A stretch of 11,620 nucleotides of DNA from Rhodococcus sp. IITR03 (GCA_001017865.1 LATQ01000376.1:1-11620); one strand, 5' to 3'; counted from the stretch's first letter, positions 1 through 8,559 are shown. Notes: a model not told the origin generated them from the sequence alone. Translations and numbers: made by a program.

Positions 1-370
1 GGCCTGCGGGCGTTGCCGACCTCGCCGACGGCCGCGGCCGGGAGCAACTACCGGGTTGTCGGCGGGCACATGGTGCACCTGCTCGGTCGCCTCTACCCCA
101 CTGATACCGCTGCCCGGGTCACCGCCGACGCCGATGCCGGGATGGAGACCGTCGCCGCGGCCGACGCCACCTTCCATACCGCGCTGCTCGCCCGGGCTAT
201 CGACTGGTGACCGGCAACCACTTCGAGGCGCCCTCCGGGGACGACACTCCCCCTGCCCGTGGACCTACTGGTTTCCGGCACCGGCGGTCGCCGCCCCCAC
301 TGACATCGGCACCGCGCAGCAGATCGCTCCTGTTCCCAGCGGACAGGAGGCATTGCTCTCCGCGCTGCGC
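1..370 (+). pseudogene. AbiEii-like nucleotidyltransferase remnant, 5' end outside the window
   Basis: The reading frame enters from the left edge. Frame 1 carries the typical YRVVGGHMVHLL block and, about 20 residues on, a TADAD acidic motif (nucleotidyltransferase G-G and D-x-D elements). It then hits a stop at 208-210. The family pattern continues in other frames: GYRLVTGNHFEAPSGDD in frame 3 (about 195-248), LPVDLLVSGTGG in frame 1 (about 253-290), and TDIGTAQQI...EALLSAL in frame 2 (about 303-363). The order matches AbiEii/AbiGii-toxin-like nucleotidyltransferases of actinobacteria, where a strand ending in IDLLVP follows the N-terminal catalytic block. Breaks lie near the GGG at 194-196 (one base missing) and near the C runs at 249-253 and about 293-298 (each fits one extra base). 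No credible C-terminal part follows. It could be a real pseudogene or an error-damaged gene; the family assignment is from remembered motifs. Confidence 0.58.
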
Positions 371-611
371 GCCGCCATGGCCGGTCACCCACCACACCCG
401 AAGCCCGGCACACCCAACGGTAGCACCACCCCCACCCGGCCGGAACCACCCGACCACAGTCCCCAGGCCGGCCCGACCTGGAGCCGGGACCACGGCATTC
501 GTCGCCATGCGAGGGGATCCCGGCCTTATACGTTGTCCGCGACAGACTATGCGTGCGGCGCTCGCAATGCGTGCATGCATCGCACGCACAGTACGCATTG
601 GCGACGACCGG
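371..611. other. Non-coding stretch between two gene remnants
   Basis: No convincing coding sequence is visible on either strand. Open frames here are proline/arginine-rich and look like GC-biased shadows. The stretch lies between the point where the nucleotidyltransferase pattern fades (about 370) and the point where the SnoaL-like pattern fades (about 612). It contains the palindrome cluster listed separately at 562-604. It may be a recombination scar; that is inference. Confidence 0.45.
562..604. repeat. Overlapping inverted repeats (cruciform-prone)
   Basis: Two alternative hairpins overlap. The inner one has perfect 7-bp arms TGCGTGC (568-574) and GCACGCA (582-588) around a 7-base loop. 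The outer one pairs TCGCAATGCGT (562-572) with ACGCATTGGCGA (593-604), with one bulged G. ATGCGTGC also occurs just upstream at 550-557 as a direct copy of 568-574. A further perfect 5-bp hairpin, CGGGG/CCCCG, lies at 609-624. No T-run follows, so an ordinary intrinsic terminator is not supported. Confidence 0.6.
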
Positions 612-840
612 GGTTCGCTCCCCGCGCCTGTGAGGATCAGCCCTTCACACTGTCCGTCCGGGAACCGGCCGTCCCAGTTCCCGTAGTTCTGCGCCATACC
701 CTCTGCGCCGATGTGAGTTTCACCGGACGACAGATTGGTCCAGGTGGAATTGGGGGCGGACGCGTTCACCCACGCGTCGATGTCTCGCCGGTTCCATGCC
801 TCGACAGGGCGTGGACGGCCTCAACGCTTGCATTGGTCAT
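612..840 (-). pseudogene. SnoaL-like (NTF2-fold) protein, 3'-truncated remnant
   Basis: The start is an ATG at 840, 47 bases downstream of the amidohydrolase stop and on the same strand. A weak GGGAC ribosome-binding site lies about 8 bases before it. The first residues are MTNASVEAVHAL. After one missing base near 801 (CTG to CTGG) the protein continues VEAWNRRDIDAWVNAS, then THIGAEGMAQNYGNW and FPDGQCEGLILTGAG. This is the N-terminal half pattern of SnoaL-like/ester-cyclase proteins: an AWNxxDxDA helix, a G-x-E-G-M segment, then FPDxx before a TGxG strand. About 75 residues are recognisable, against about 130-150 in the family. After about 612 no frame continues the fold and the palindrome cluster begins, so the 3' half appears lost. 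SnoaL folds act as cyclases, isomerases or hydrolases, and no reaction can be assigned. Codon use is strongly GC3, supporting real coding origin. Confidence 0.5.
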
Positions 841-887
841 TGTTTGTCCCGGGTCGGTGACGGGAAGCGTCGGTGGATGGCCGCTGG

Positions 888-2482
888 TCAGGGCGCGGCC
901 GTCTCGGCAGGCTCGTGAGTAGCGTCGAATACGATGCGGCCTTCGAAGATCGTGCGAAGCACCCGGGTGGACCCGATCTTGTCGACCGGAATCGTAAAGA
1001 TGTTGCGATCCAGTACAATCAAATCGGCAGCCATGCCAGTCGCGATCGTGCCCTGCCGGTCACCACGGCCGACGACTCGGGCGCCACCGATGGTCAGCAG
1101 TTCGACGGCCGTGGCCAGATCGACGGATTCGGATCCGCGCTCGAGCATTCCCTGCACGGCTGGAAAGAGGTTCGGGTTCGGTGTGATGATCCAGTCGGAG
1201 CCGATGGTCATCGTCGCTCCCGAATCGAGAACGGTGCGGAACTTGAAACCTTCGTCGAGGCCGTACTCTTCGATGTGCCAGATCGCCGGAGACATTTCGG
1301 CGACGATGTCAAGCTGCCCGAAGCGTTTGTAGTCCTCGTCATGGATGAAGGTGCAGTGCGCAATCTCGTGCGTCGGCCCATTTGAGGCTTCGGATTGCCG
1401 CACCGTCTCGAAGGCGTCGAGTGCAGCTCGCACCGATCCCTCGCCGGCGCAGTGGACCTTTACCGACAGACCGGCCGCATCGAACCGCCCGATCACCTCG
1501 ACGAGTTGGTCGGCCGCGACAAGGATGTTCGTGTCGTCGACACTGCCGTCGGAGTTCAAGTCGGACTGGGTCATGTGCGGCGGCAACGGTGCCCCGTCGA
1601 GCCAGATCTTGATGCGGCCGGTGTCCACGTGCTCACTGGCGAACTTCCCGCGTTCGGCGATTGTGCGGTCAAGTGTCTCTGTAGAGGCCATCCCAAACCC
1701 CTCCTCGCGCCACACCAAGTGGGCGGCAACGTGCAGATTGAGCTCGCTGGCATTGTCGAGATCGCGAAACGCAGCCAGAGCTTGAGGAGAAGCGGATGCC
1801 TCTTGCACGGATGTAATGCCGTACTGATGGCAGACAGAGGCCGCCCAGGCAATAGCGTCTCGGTAAACTTCAGCACGATAGTTGGGCATGGCCCGCATCA
1901 CCGGCCACCGGGCCTGCTCGACGAGTTCGCCGGTAAGTTCGTTTGAACCGTCTCGACGGATCAGGCGCCCACCAGGGGATCGATCGATTCATCCGACAGA
2001 CCGGCGATCTCGAGTGCAACTGTGTTCACCAATGCGTGATGGATGGTGTAGTCGAACAGAAACACCGGCTGGCCCGGAAAGGCCTCGTCAAGAAAGGCGC
2101 GGTCGAGAGTACCGTCGACGAACATGTCGGGGGTGAATTCGCCTCCTACGATCCAAGGTTGGACACCCTCGTCGACTAGTTCGGCACATCGGCACTGCCG
2201 GAGGTCGTGGACTATCTCGGCCGGGGTTCCACCCGGGGTCAGACGGGCCTCGTACTTGAACTTGAGCCCGCTGAACAGGAGGTGGGTGTGCGCGTCGTGC
2301 AGGCCTGGCATAGCCATGTGTCCGTCGAGGTCGACGAACTCGGTTCCGTCCGGAGCTGCCCGCCGCACCTCATCGTCGGAACCGACAGCGGTGAAGACCC
2401 CCTCTTCGATCAGAACGGCCTGAACCCACGGAACGCGTGGATCAACGGTATAGATACGCCCATTGAGCAGTGCAGTGGCCAT
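888..2482 (-). CDS. YtcJ-type amidohydrolase (amidohydrolase_3 family), one frameshift
   Basis: Metal-dependent hydrolase of C-N bonds, probably cytoplasmic (no signal peptide). The ATG is at 2482, giving MATALLNGRIYTVDP, the usual short N-terminal beta segment. The metal motif is in PGLHDAHTH (HxH at about 65/67). Later come VKVHCAGEG and HEIAHCTF (further histidine ligands) and TIGSDW (barrel-end Asp), then a C-terminal beta segment ending MAADLIVLDRNIFTI. One break occurs near 1967-1972. The first part ends DPLVGA-stop; one added C in GCGCC restores ...LIRRDGSNELTGELVEQ. Corrected length is 531 residues, typical of the family. Relatives include YtcJ and N-substituted formamide deformylase (NfdA), so release of an amine from an amide or formamide is plausible but unproven. 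It lies 542 bases downstream of the aldehyde dehydrogenase on the same strand and probably has its own promoter. Confidence 0.85.
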
Positions 2483-2563
2483 GTGTCCGACTTTCGTTGT
2501 ATCGAAGGGCCTTATTGGAGATCCGGGACGACATGCGTAGTGCTGGTTGACTGGGCGATGACG

Positions 2564-2581
2564 GGTCACATTGCACTGACC
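2564..2581. promoter_or_regulatory. Candidate operator GGTCA-N8-TGACC
   Basis: Perfect 5-bp arms GGTCA (2564-2568) and TGACC (2577-2581) are separated by 8 bases, about 80 bases upstream of the amidohydrolase start. The geometry suits a dimeric regulator, but short arms like these can arise by chance. Assignment as an operator is inference. Confidence 0.25.
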
Positions 2582-2768
2582 GGATCAGGTGGGTATTCGT
2601 GTCCCCTGGCTTAACCCTTCGCCATCACGGAGTTCCGTTCGACTGGAGCCGTGCTGCGCCTTTCGTCGAGAGCCGATCGAATGCGCCCGAACCTTCGTCT
2701 CTTACTCGGTGTCGGCGTCCCGCGAGGTTGACCCTTGCCATACTGACCCGATTCAATCTGTGGCTGGT

Positions 2769-2783
2769 GGTTCCCATGGAACC
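2769..2783. promoter_or_regulatory. Interrupted palindrome GGTTCC-N3-GGAACC
   Basis: Perfect 6-bp arms flank CAT (2775-2777), in the middle of the gene-free region. It could bind a regulator of the amidohydrolase or be incidental. No matching copy was noticed elsewhere in the window. Confidence 0.25.
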
Positions 2784-2862
2784 CCTTGTGCACCTACCTA
2801 TTCACCTCGGATTTGATCATGCTGACGCCACGGGCCGGGTCCTGTGTCACAAGGTCGCCGAG

Positions 2863-2890
2863 CGGGAGTAATTCCCTCCCGACCGTCGGG
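2863..2890 (-). terminator. Possible terminator hairpin pair after the amine operon
   Basis: Two hairpins overlap about 135-160 bases past the aldehyde dehydrogenase stop. One has perfect 6-bp arms CGGGAG (2863-2868) and CTCCCG (2876-2881); the other has 5-bp arms CCCGA (2878-2882) and TCGGG (2886-2890). They share bases and so are mutually exclusive. No U-run follows on the minus strand, so a terminator role is only possible. Confidence 0.25.
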
Positions 2891-3024
2891 TCGCCGGTGC
2901 CACCGAAGGCACTGGAAGGTTGCGACGAGGCTTGCCCTGCGACCCAGCGGACGCGAGTTGATCCGTATCCATTCGAGGGAGTTTGTCGTGCCCCGGGATC
3001 GATCGGATAGCCGCGAGAGATGGT

Positions 3025-4456
3025 TCAGCCATTGATGACTTGGGGAGCGCCAGGTGCTTGAGTCCTTCGACTCCGAATTCCAGTCCGTAGCCGGACTGCT
3101 TGGTCCCACCGAAGGGCACGCGGGGGTCGACGGCGCCGTGCTTGTTGATCCATACGGTGCCGGCTTCGATGCGGGCGGCCACGGCCCGCGCTTTGGTCAG
3201 ATCGGAGGACCAGACGGAGGCGCCCAGACCCACTTCGAGGCCGTTGGCCATCTGTACGGCCTCATCGATGGTGGCGTATTTGACGATCGGCAGCGCCGGG
3301 CCGAACTGTTCTTCGGTCACCAGTGGGTTGTCGTTGTCGATGTCGGCGACCAGGGTGGCGGGGTAGAAGTAGCCGGGTTGGTCCGGGTCGGGGTTCCACC
3401 GGTGAGGATGCGGGCGCCGGAGTCCTTGGCGGCCTGGACGAGTCGGGCGACGATGTCGAACTGGGCCTTGTTCTGAAGCGGTCCGAGGACGTTGTTCTCG
3501 TCCAAGCCCACTCCCATCGGCATGTTCGCTGCGACGGCGGTCAGGGCCTGGCAGATCTCGTCGTAGATGTCCTGGTGCACATAGAGGCGCTTGAGGGCGG
3601 CGCAGGTCTGGCCGGTGTTGATGAACGCACCCCAGAAGAGATCTTCGGCAATCGTCTGGGGGTCGGCGTCGGGCAGCACGATGCCGGCGTCGTTGCCGCC
3701 GAGCTCGAGGGTCAGGCGCTTTACGGTGTCGGCCGAGGAACGGATGATCGCCTTGCCGGTGGCGGTCGATCCGGTGAACATCACCTTGGCGATGTCCGGG
3801 TGCGCGGCGAGCCGTTCCCCGACCTCTCGTCCTCCGGGTACGACCTGCAGCACGTCGGCGGGCAGGACGGTGTTGAGGACCGCGGCCAGGGCGAGCACCG
3901 ACAGCGGCGTGTATTCGGACGGCTTGATCACCACCGTGTTGCCCATGCGCAGGGCCGGGGCCAGCTGCCACACGCTGATCATCATCGGCCAGTTCCACGG
4001 GCCGATCGCCCCCACCACTCCCAGGGGCCGGTAGTGCACCTCGGCACGGAGGCCGTCGTCGTCCGTCAGGACCTCGGGTTCGAGGTCGAACGAAGCGGTC
4101 GTGCGCAGCCAGGCCGCGCACGCCCCGACCTCGAAGCGGGCATTGGGCCCGTTGAGGGGCTTGCCCTGCTCGCGGGAGAGCAGCTCGGCCAACGCTTCGG
4201 CGTTCGCCTCGACGGCGTCGGCGGCCCGGCTCAACAGTGCCCGGCGCTCGTCGTGGCCACGCGCGGCCCAGTCCAGTTGAGCGGTCTTTGCGGCAGCCAC
4301 CGCTGTATCCAGTTCGGCGACGCCGGGTTCGGCCACTCGCCCCACGAGTGCGCCGGTGGCGGGGTCGGTGATCTCGCGTCCGCCCTCGGTGGGCTGGATG
4401 GCGGTCAGCAGATCCGCGGCGGCGGTGTATGCGGGCCGGATGGTGTCGGTGGTCAT
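3025..4456 (-). CDS. NAD(P)-dependent aldehyde dehydrogenase, two frameshifts
   Basis: Oxidises an aldehyde to the acid, here most likely the aldehyde made by the neighbouring amine oxidase. The ATG at 4456 follows AAGGA with 8-base spacing. Visible motifs are PWNWP (about 153-157), VIKPSEYTP (Lys178), the cofactor-loop FTGSTATG (about 228), LELGGN (general-base Glu about 251) and NTGQTCAALKR (catalytic Cys about 285). Later come PLVTEEQFGP and VPFGGTKQSGYG. Breaks: G run 3390-3393 (restoring one base gives GGTPDPDQPGYFYPATLV), and G run about 3041-3044 near the 3' end (restoring one base gives the usual HLALPQVING ending at the stop at 3025-3027). Without the second correction the frame runs 180 bases further into non-coding sequence. 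Corrected length is 477 residues, normal for the family. It starts 37 bases after the amine oxidase stop. Aldehyde specificity is unknown. Confidence 0.9.
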
Positions 4457-4493
4457 CGCATGGTCCTTGTTAGCTGGTGGGAGTGGTGGTCGT

Positions 4494-5839
4494 TTATACG
4501 GACAGAGCGGGCTGAATGGTTGGGCTGTCCGTCGTGTTCGGGTCTGTGTCGTGTTCCAGGAGGTGGGTGACGGTGCGGGCGGCCGTGAGGCCGCTTTCGA
4601 TGGCACCGTCGATGAATCCGCCCCAGCCGTTGGCGAAGTCGGATCCGGCGAGGTGAACGCGGCCTTCGGATCGCTGGAGTTCGGGCAGGGACCGGGTCAG
4701 GTAGCCGGTGTAGTGCATCGGCCAGGTGGAGCGGGCGTAGTCGTCGTTCACCCAGTTGTGCCCCGCGATCTCGAGGACCTGTAGTCCCGGAACCAGGGTG
4801 TCGAGGATGGCTTGGGCGGCGCGAGGGTCGTTGACGTCCACAGCTTCGGCGGCGGGTCCAAAGCAGACCAGCGTGGTGGTGTCGTCGTCGATGTATTCGG
4901 CCTGCACGAAATTCAGTGGGGCGTTCTCGGGTCCGAGGCCACGAAGCGTTCCTGCCGGCCGGCGACCTTGATCCAGAGCTTCGCGCCGCGGCCGGCCTGG
5001 CCGCGGGCGGCGGCCTGGCGTTTGGTCTGCGACAGGGCGGGTCGGAAGTCGATGTCGTTGAGGACGCTGAGCGGCAGCGCGAGGATCAGCTGTTGCGCGG
5101 TGAACTGCCGGCCGTCCGCGGTTCGAGCGATGACCCCGCTGGCGTCTTGGCTGATGGAGCTGATCCGGTGGCCGAGACGCAGTTCGGCGGTGGAGTCGGC
5201 CAGCATGGCGTCGGCCAGTCGGCGGGTGCCACCGTCGATCTTGTAGCTGGCGCAGGCTTCGAACATGGTGTCCCAGTGCCCGCTGGCGACGGCACACCAG
5301 CGCAGTGCCTGGGTGTAGGCGGCCTGGTCGAGTTTGCCGTTGAAGTTCAGTGTCCAGAAGGAGCGCAGCAGTCGGCGCTGTTCGTCGGGTAGCTCGAGAG
5401 CGTCGATAGCATCGGACAAGGTGATGTCGTCGATCTCGCAGACCGCCGGATTGGCCAGGGGGGACCATGGCAGAGGGAAGTAGCGGCGGGCGTCGGCGAG
5501 CAGACGCCGATTGGGTTCGTCGAGCAGTTCCATCAGCTCGTCGGCGTGCCCTTGGTGGTGCTGTCCGCCGATGGTCCAGTAGGCCTTGGTGAAATCGGGT
5601 CCGGGGACGGGATCGATGCCGTAGCGGCCCATTTCGGCCCAGACGTAGGGCTGTGTCCAGTGCACCCAGGTTCCACCCAGTTCGAGGTTGCGGCCCAGGC
5701 GCTCTTCGAGGTGGGTGCGGCCGGCGATGCGGTCACGCGCTTCGAGGATGACGGTGCTGTGGCCGCGGTGGGACAGTTCCCGGGCGGCGGTCAGGCCGGC
5801 GAAGCCGGCGCCGACGACGATGACGTCGAAGGTTTCCAC
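4494..5839 (-). CDS. FAD-dependent flavin monoamine oxidase, one frameshift
   Basis: Oxidatively deaminates an amine to an aldehyde with release of ammonia and, in typical family members, H2O2. The start is GTG at 5839, with AAGGA 8 bases upstream and 11 bases after the cupin stop. The N-terminus FDVIVVGAGFAGLTAAREL is the FAD Rossmann motif (GxGxxG at 10-15). It is followed by ILEARDRIAGRT (Glu33 for the ribose) and ELGGTWVHWTQP. The C-terminal FAD motif is VHLAGSDFANGWGGFIDGAI. No Cys suited to covalent FAD, as in mammalian MAO, is seen there. One break occurs near 4937-4938. The first part runs ...ERFVASDPRTPH-stop; one added C in GCCTCG restores ...FVALGPENAPLNFVQAEY. Corrected length is 448 residues, normal for the family. 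The substrate is unknown; the aldehyde dehydrogenase and permease neighbours favour a catabolic role. Confidence 0.88.
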
Positions 5840-5850
5840 GGTCGGGGTCC

Positions 5851-6183
5851 TTAGCTGTAGACGAAGAATTCGATGGTCGGTTCGAGGACGGTCCAGCGGG
5901 TCATCGCGCCTGCCGAGAGGGAGGCCATGGACCCGGCTGTGAGATCGAGGGTGGCGCCGTCCTTGACCTCGATGCGCAGGTGTCCGGAGGCGATGTAAAT
6001 GGTTTCGTCCTCGGTGATCGGCAGGTCGAACGGTTCCGGGGCTTGCTCGGGGGTGACTTTCCACAGACCAGCGGACAGTGCGTCGTTGCCGTTGTCGCCG
6101 GGACGGCGTAGCCACTGCACGGTGCCGAGTTCGAAGGGTTCGAATGCCGTGTCGTCGTGGTGTGCGTGGAAGACATGGGACAT
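5851..6183 (-). CDS. Small single-domain cupin (cupin_3/DUF861-like)
   Basis: 110 residues, the only complete gene in the window without a frameshift. The ATG at 6183 has a strong AAGGAG 7 bases upstream. The core reads LWKVTPEQAPEPFDLPITEDE, then TIYIASGHLRIEVKDG, AGSMASLSAGAMTRWTVLEP and IEFFVYS. This is the ITEDE...SGH...AGDxxxxPxGxxxxW pattern of small cupins related to ureidoglycine aminohydrolase- and EutQ-type cupins. The classic HxH metal motif is absent, as is common in this subgroup, so catalysis is not assured. It sits between the permease (41 bases) and the amine oxidase (11 bases), so it is co-transcribed and probably tied to amine use. Function unknown. Confidence 0.85.
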   Translation of the reverse strand: MSHVFHAHHDDTAFEPFELGTVQWLRRPGDNGNDALSAGLWKVTPEQAPEPFDLPITEDETIYIASGHLRIEVKDGATLDLTAGSMASLSAGAMTRWTVLEPTIEFFVYS

Positions 6184-6224
6184 GGTGTTCTCCTTGGGTT
6201 TGGTTCTAGTGCTGTGCCGGTGGG

Positions 6225-7685
6225 TCAGGTCGTCGATGAGGTCTCAGCGGGTTCACGCAGGAGCGGCATGCGGTCCTGAAACCGCCGTCGGATGACGAAC
6301 AGGAGCAGGGAGAGTAGGAGAATGCCGACGCCGATCGCCAGTTCCAGCGCGCCGCCGTAACCGGACAGCTCGGAGGACAGGGCTCCGACGAGCAGCACGG
6401 CCGCGCCGTAGACGCTGAGGACGATCGCCAGCGGGACGGCCCATCGGCCGAGTCGGAAGGTGCGCGGGGCGTCCGGGCGATCCTTTCGCAGGAGCAGGAA
6501 GCCGGAGACAGCGAGCAGGATGGCCAGCAGATAGCCGATGTTCGCTGCCGCCAGGATGGAGATGGGGTTGGAGACGAAGACGATGAGCAGGACGTTCATG
6601 ACGACGGCGGCAATGATCGCCCGGGCCGGGACCTGACGGCGGTTGAGGGTTTCGAGTTGGCGGGGAACCAGACCGTCGATCGCGGCGCCGTAGAGCGCGC
6701 GGGAGCCGTCGGCCATGCTGGCATTGACGCCCATCAGTAGGGCACCGATGGTGATCAGCAGGGCGATGTCACCGGTGAAGCCGGCGGGCAGCAGCGAGGC
6801 GAAGCCGGTGACGAAGACGGCGGTCGGATCTGCGGCGGCGTCAGATTGGGACACGAGCCACCGATGCCGATGGGCACGAGCGCGAACATCATGAACGTGT
6901 AGCCGCCGGAGGTCGACAGTGCCCGGCGAGCGTCCTTGTTGCTGCGGTACTCGGGGGTGAAGGCCGCGCACATTTCGGTTCCGTACGCCGTCCAGCCCAC
7001 GAGATAGAGCCAGACCGCGGCGTCCTGCCAGCCACCCCAGTGATCCGCGCCGGGCGCCCCCAGGCCCCAGGTCAGGTTGGCGGCGTCCCACTGGCCGCTG
7101 ATCACCGGGGCAACGACGAAGACCAGCAAGGGGATGAGCAGCAAGGCTCCGAAGATCTTGTTGACCCAGGCGGCGGGCTGCGCGCCCAACATGTTGGCAC
7201 CATCAGCGCCAGGATCAGGCCGATGCCGATCAATTGCTCCACGCCGACCTGCACGAACCCCAGGTCCAGCGCCCAGGTGACCTCGGGGAACCATCGGGCG
7301 CGGATGATGCCTCCGGCGGTGAGGCTGACGATCGAAATGACCGCGGACCAGCCGAACCAGTAGCCGAAGGTGGCCAGGGCACCGGCGGGGGCGAATCGTG
7401 TCTTCCACGCTTCGTGCGCGTAGACCGGAACCCCGCCCGGCTTGTCCGGGAACATCGAGGCCATCTCGGCGAACAGGTGTTCTGCACCCAGCCGACAGCT
7501 GCGGCGAGGGCCCAGATGACCATGGCCGACAAGGCGCCGATGGCGGCCATCGTGGGACCGAAGGAGACGAACAGGCCTCCGGAGACGGCCATGGCGAGGG
7601 CGAAGGCGTCCTGCCAGCGCAGGGTCCGGTGCAGCGGGGTGGCGTCGGGGTGCTGCACCGTGACGGCGGGGGAAGACTGGGTCAT
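6225..7685 (-). CDS. APC-superfamily amino acid/amine permease, three frameshifts
   Basis: Integral membrane transporter, first gene of the operon. The ATG is at 7685 with AAAGG 7 bases upstream. The N-terminus ends in LRWQDAFALAMAVSGGLFVSF, TM1 of the APC fold. Then come multiple hydrophobic segments, a typical FAEMASMFPDKPGGVPVYAHEAW between TM2 and TM3, a GVNASMADGSRALYGAA block, and FVIRRRFQDR at the C-terminus. Breaks: near 7476-7477 (restores VQNTLFAEMASMF), near 7198-7201 (restores ILALMVANMLGAQPAAW), and near 6857 (restores GIGGLVSQSDAAADPTAVF). Each is solved by one added base. Corrected length is 487 residues, as expected for APC permeases. The likely substrate is the compound degraded by the downstream amine oxidase; this is inferred from context only. 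Confidence 0.88.
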
Positions 7686-7802
7686 TGCATGACCTTTCGG
7701 CAAGAGCGTCTGCAAGGGCAGCGTCGAAGCAGCGAGAAGAGGCTGCAGCGGGAGAGGGAGACGAAGGCGGCAGGACCTGTGATGGGGACCACGTACTCTT
7801 AA

Positions 7803-7832
7803 ACTATGCAATTGCTGAGTTGTATTCGTCAA
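7803..7832 (-). promoter_or_regulatory. Putative promoter of the permease-cupin-oxidase-dehydrogenase operon
   Basis: On the minus strand a -35 TTGACG (7832-7827) is followed by an 18-base spacer and a -10 CATAGT (7808-7803). This predicts a transcript start near 7795 and an untranslated leader of about 110 bases before the permease ATG. The dyad at 7806-7825 overlaps spacer and -10, so a bound regulator would block transcription. Confidence 0.45.
7806..7825. promoter_or_regulatory. Candidate operator for the TetR regulator
   Basis: The half-sites ATGCAA (7806-7811) and TTGTAT (7820-7825) form an inverted repeat with 8-base spacing and one mismatch. Inside it is a perfect 8-bp palindrome GCAATTGC (7808-7815). 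It lies between the divergent permease and TetR genes, over the predicted operon promoter and 20 bases before the TetR start. Binding by the adjacent TetR product is inference. Confidence 0.4.
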
Positions 7833-7845
7833 TAGGGAGTCCCTG

Positions 7846-8512
7846 ATGGTTTTCGAAGCGAACCGCGACCGATCCGCGGCGGAACAAGCACCGCCGGGTG
7901 CCGATAGACTCCCTTCCATGCCGAATCCGGGACGATCGCGGCGGTACGGCGACGGCCGCGAAGCGCTACTGGCCGCAGTCGTCCACGTAGTCGCCGATCG
8001 CGGCCTGCGTGGACTGACCTACCGGGCGGTGGCCGAGCACGCCGGAGTGAACAACACCCTGATCTCCCACCACTTCGGCTCCCGGGATGCCCTGCTCGAA
8101 GCTGCGATGGAATGGGCCTCCGAGCGCACGCGTCGGCTCAGCGACCTGTCGACGATCGAGGAGATCGATGCGGAGTTCGCTCGCGCCTGGTCGAGCTGGT
8201 GACCTCCGACCCCGACCTGCAGATGTTCCAGTACGAGATGATCCTCGAATCCCGGCGCGACCGGAGCTGCGCCCGGCCGTGGCCAAGCTGTACAACAGCT
8301 ACATCCAATCCCTGGAAGGGGTGCTGTCCAGCCGCGGCTACACGGCACCGCACTCCCTCGCCCGCGCGGTTTTCGCCGCCCTCGACGGCCTGGTCATCCA
8401 GCAGCTGACCATCGCAGATCCCGAGAGCATCCGCGCAGCCGTAACCCGAGTGGGCCAACTGCTGTCCGCCCAGCCCCACGACCGGCAGCGCCAACCCGCG
8501 GCCGGCCTCTAG
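7846..8512 (+). CDS. TetR-family transcriptional regulator, two frameshifts
   Basis: DNA-binding regulator, divergent from the amine operon and its likely repressor. The ATG at 7846 has GGGAG 6 bases upstream and is preferred; the ATG at 7918 (MPNPGRSRR) is an alternative giving a family-typical shorter N-terminus. The helix-turn-helix is in GLTYRAVAEHAGVNNTLISH, followed by HFGSRDALLEAAMEW (about 57-90). The ligand domain contains MFQYEMILESRR and FAALDGLVIQQL. Breaks: near 8186-8187, where one added C turns ARAWSSW-stop into ARALVELVTSDPDLQMF; and near 8261-8262, where one added C gives RRDPELRPAVAKLYNS. Corrected length is 222 residues. It ends with TAG at 8510-8512 and is convergent with the MarR gene. 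The inducer is unknown. Confidence 0.87.
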
Positions 8513-8559
8513 CGTCGCGGCCCGTCGCGTTCGTCGGGTGCCACCGAGGCGTCCAGGTA

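Larger units (their letters stand above)
2483..3024. other. Long intergenic region upstream of the amidohydrolase
   Basis: This 542-base gap separates the end of the aldehyde dehydrogenase from the amidohydrolase start. Short open frames here lack a family pattern and consistent GC3 bias. Visible structure is limited to two dyads (2564-2581 and 2769-2783) and a hairpin pair (2863-2890). It presumably contains the amidohydrolase promoter, but I could not pick a convincing -35/-10 pair. Confidence 0.5.

Noticed and set aside
197..600. Continuation of the SnoaL minus-strand frame down to 197
   Set aside because: After about 612 the frame loses the fold pattern, passes through the palindrome cluster, and lies antisense to the nucleotidyltransferase motifs.
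609..624. A tRNA T-arm-like hairpin (GGTTCGCTCC)
   Set aside because: The stem allows only a 6-base loop, a 7-base loop breaks the pairing, and no acceptor, D or anticodon arms flank it.
56..922. A 288-residue plus-strand open frame
   Set aside because: It is proline/arginine-rich, without family pattern, and overlaps the nucleotidyltransferase remnant, the palindromes and the SnoaL remnant. Only a short part near 300-365 is in the frame of the nucleotidyltransferase.
2847..3024. A C-terminal extension of the aldehyde dehydrogenase beyond 3025
   Set aside because: Adding one base in the run at 3041-3044 gives the usual ALDH ending PQVING and a stop; the extension is basic, unstructured and lacks family similarity.
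3323..4570. A 415-residue plus-strand open frame
   Set aside because: It is antisense to the clear aldehyde dehydrogenase, has no recognisable motifs, and fits the mirror frame expected in GC-rich coding DNA.
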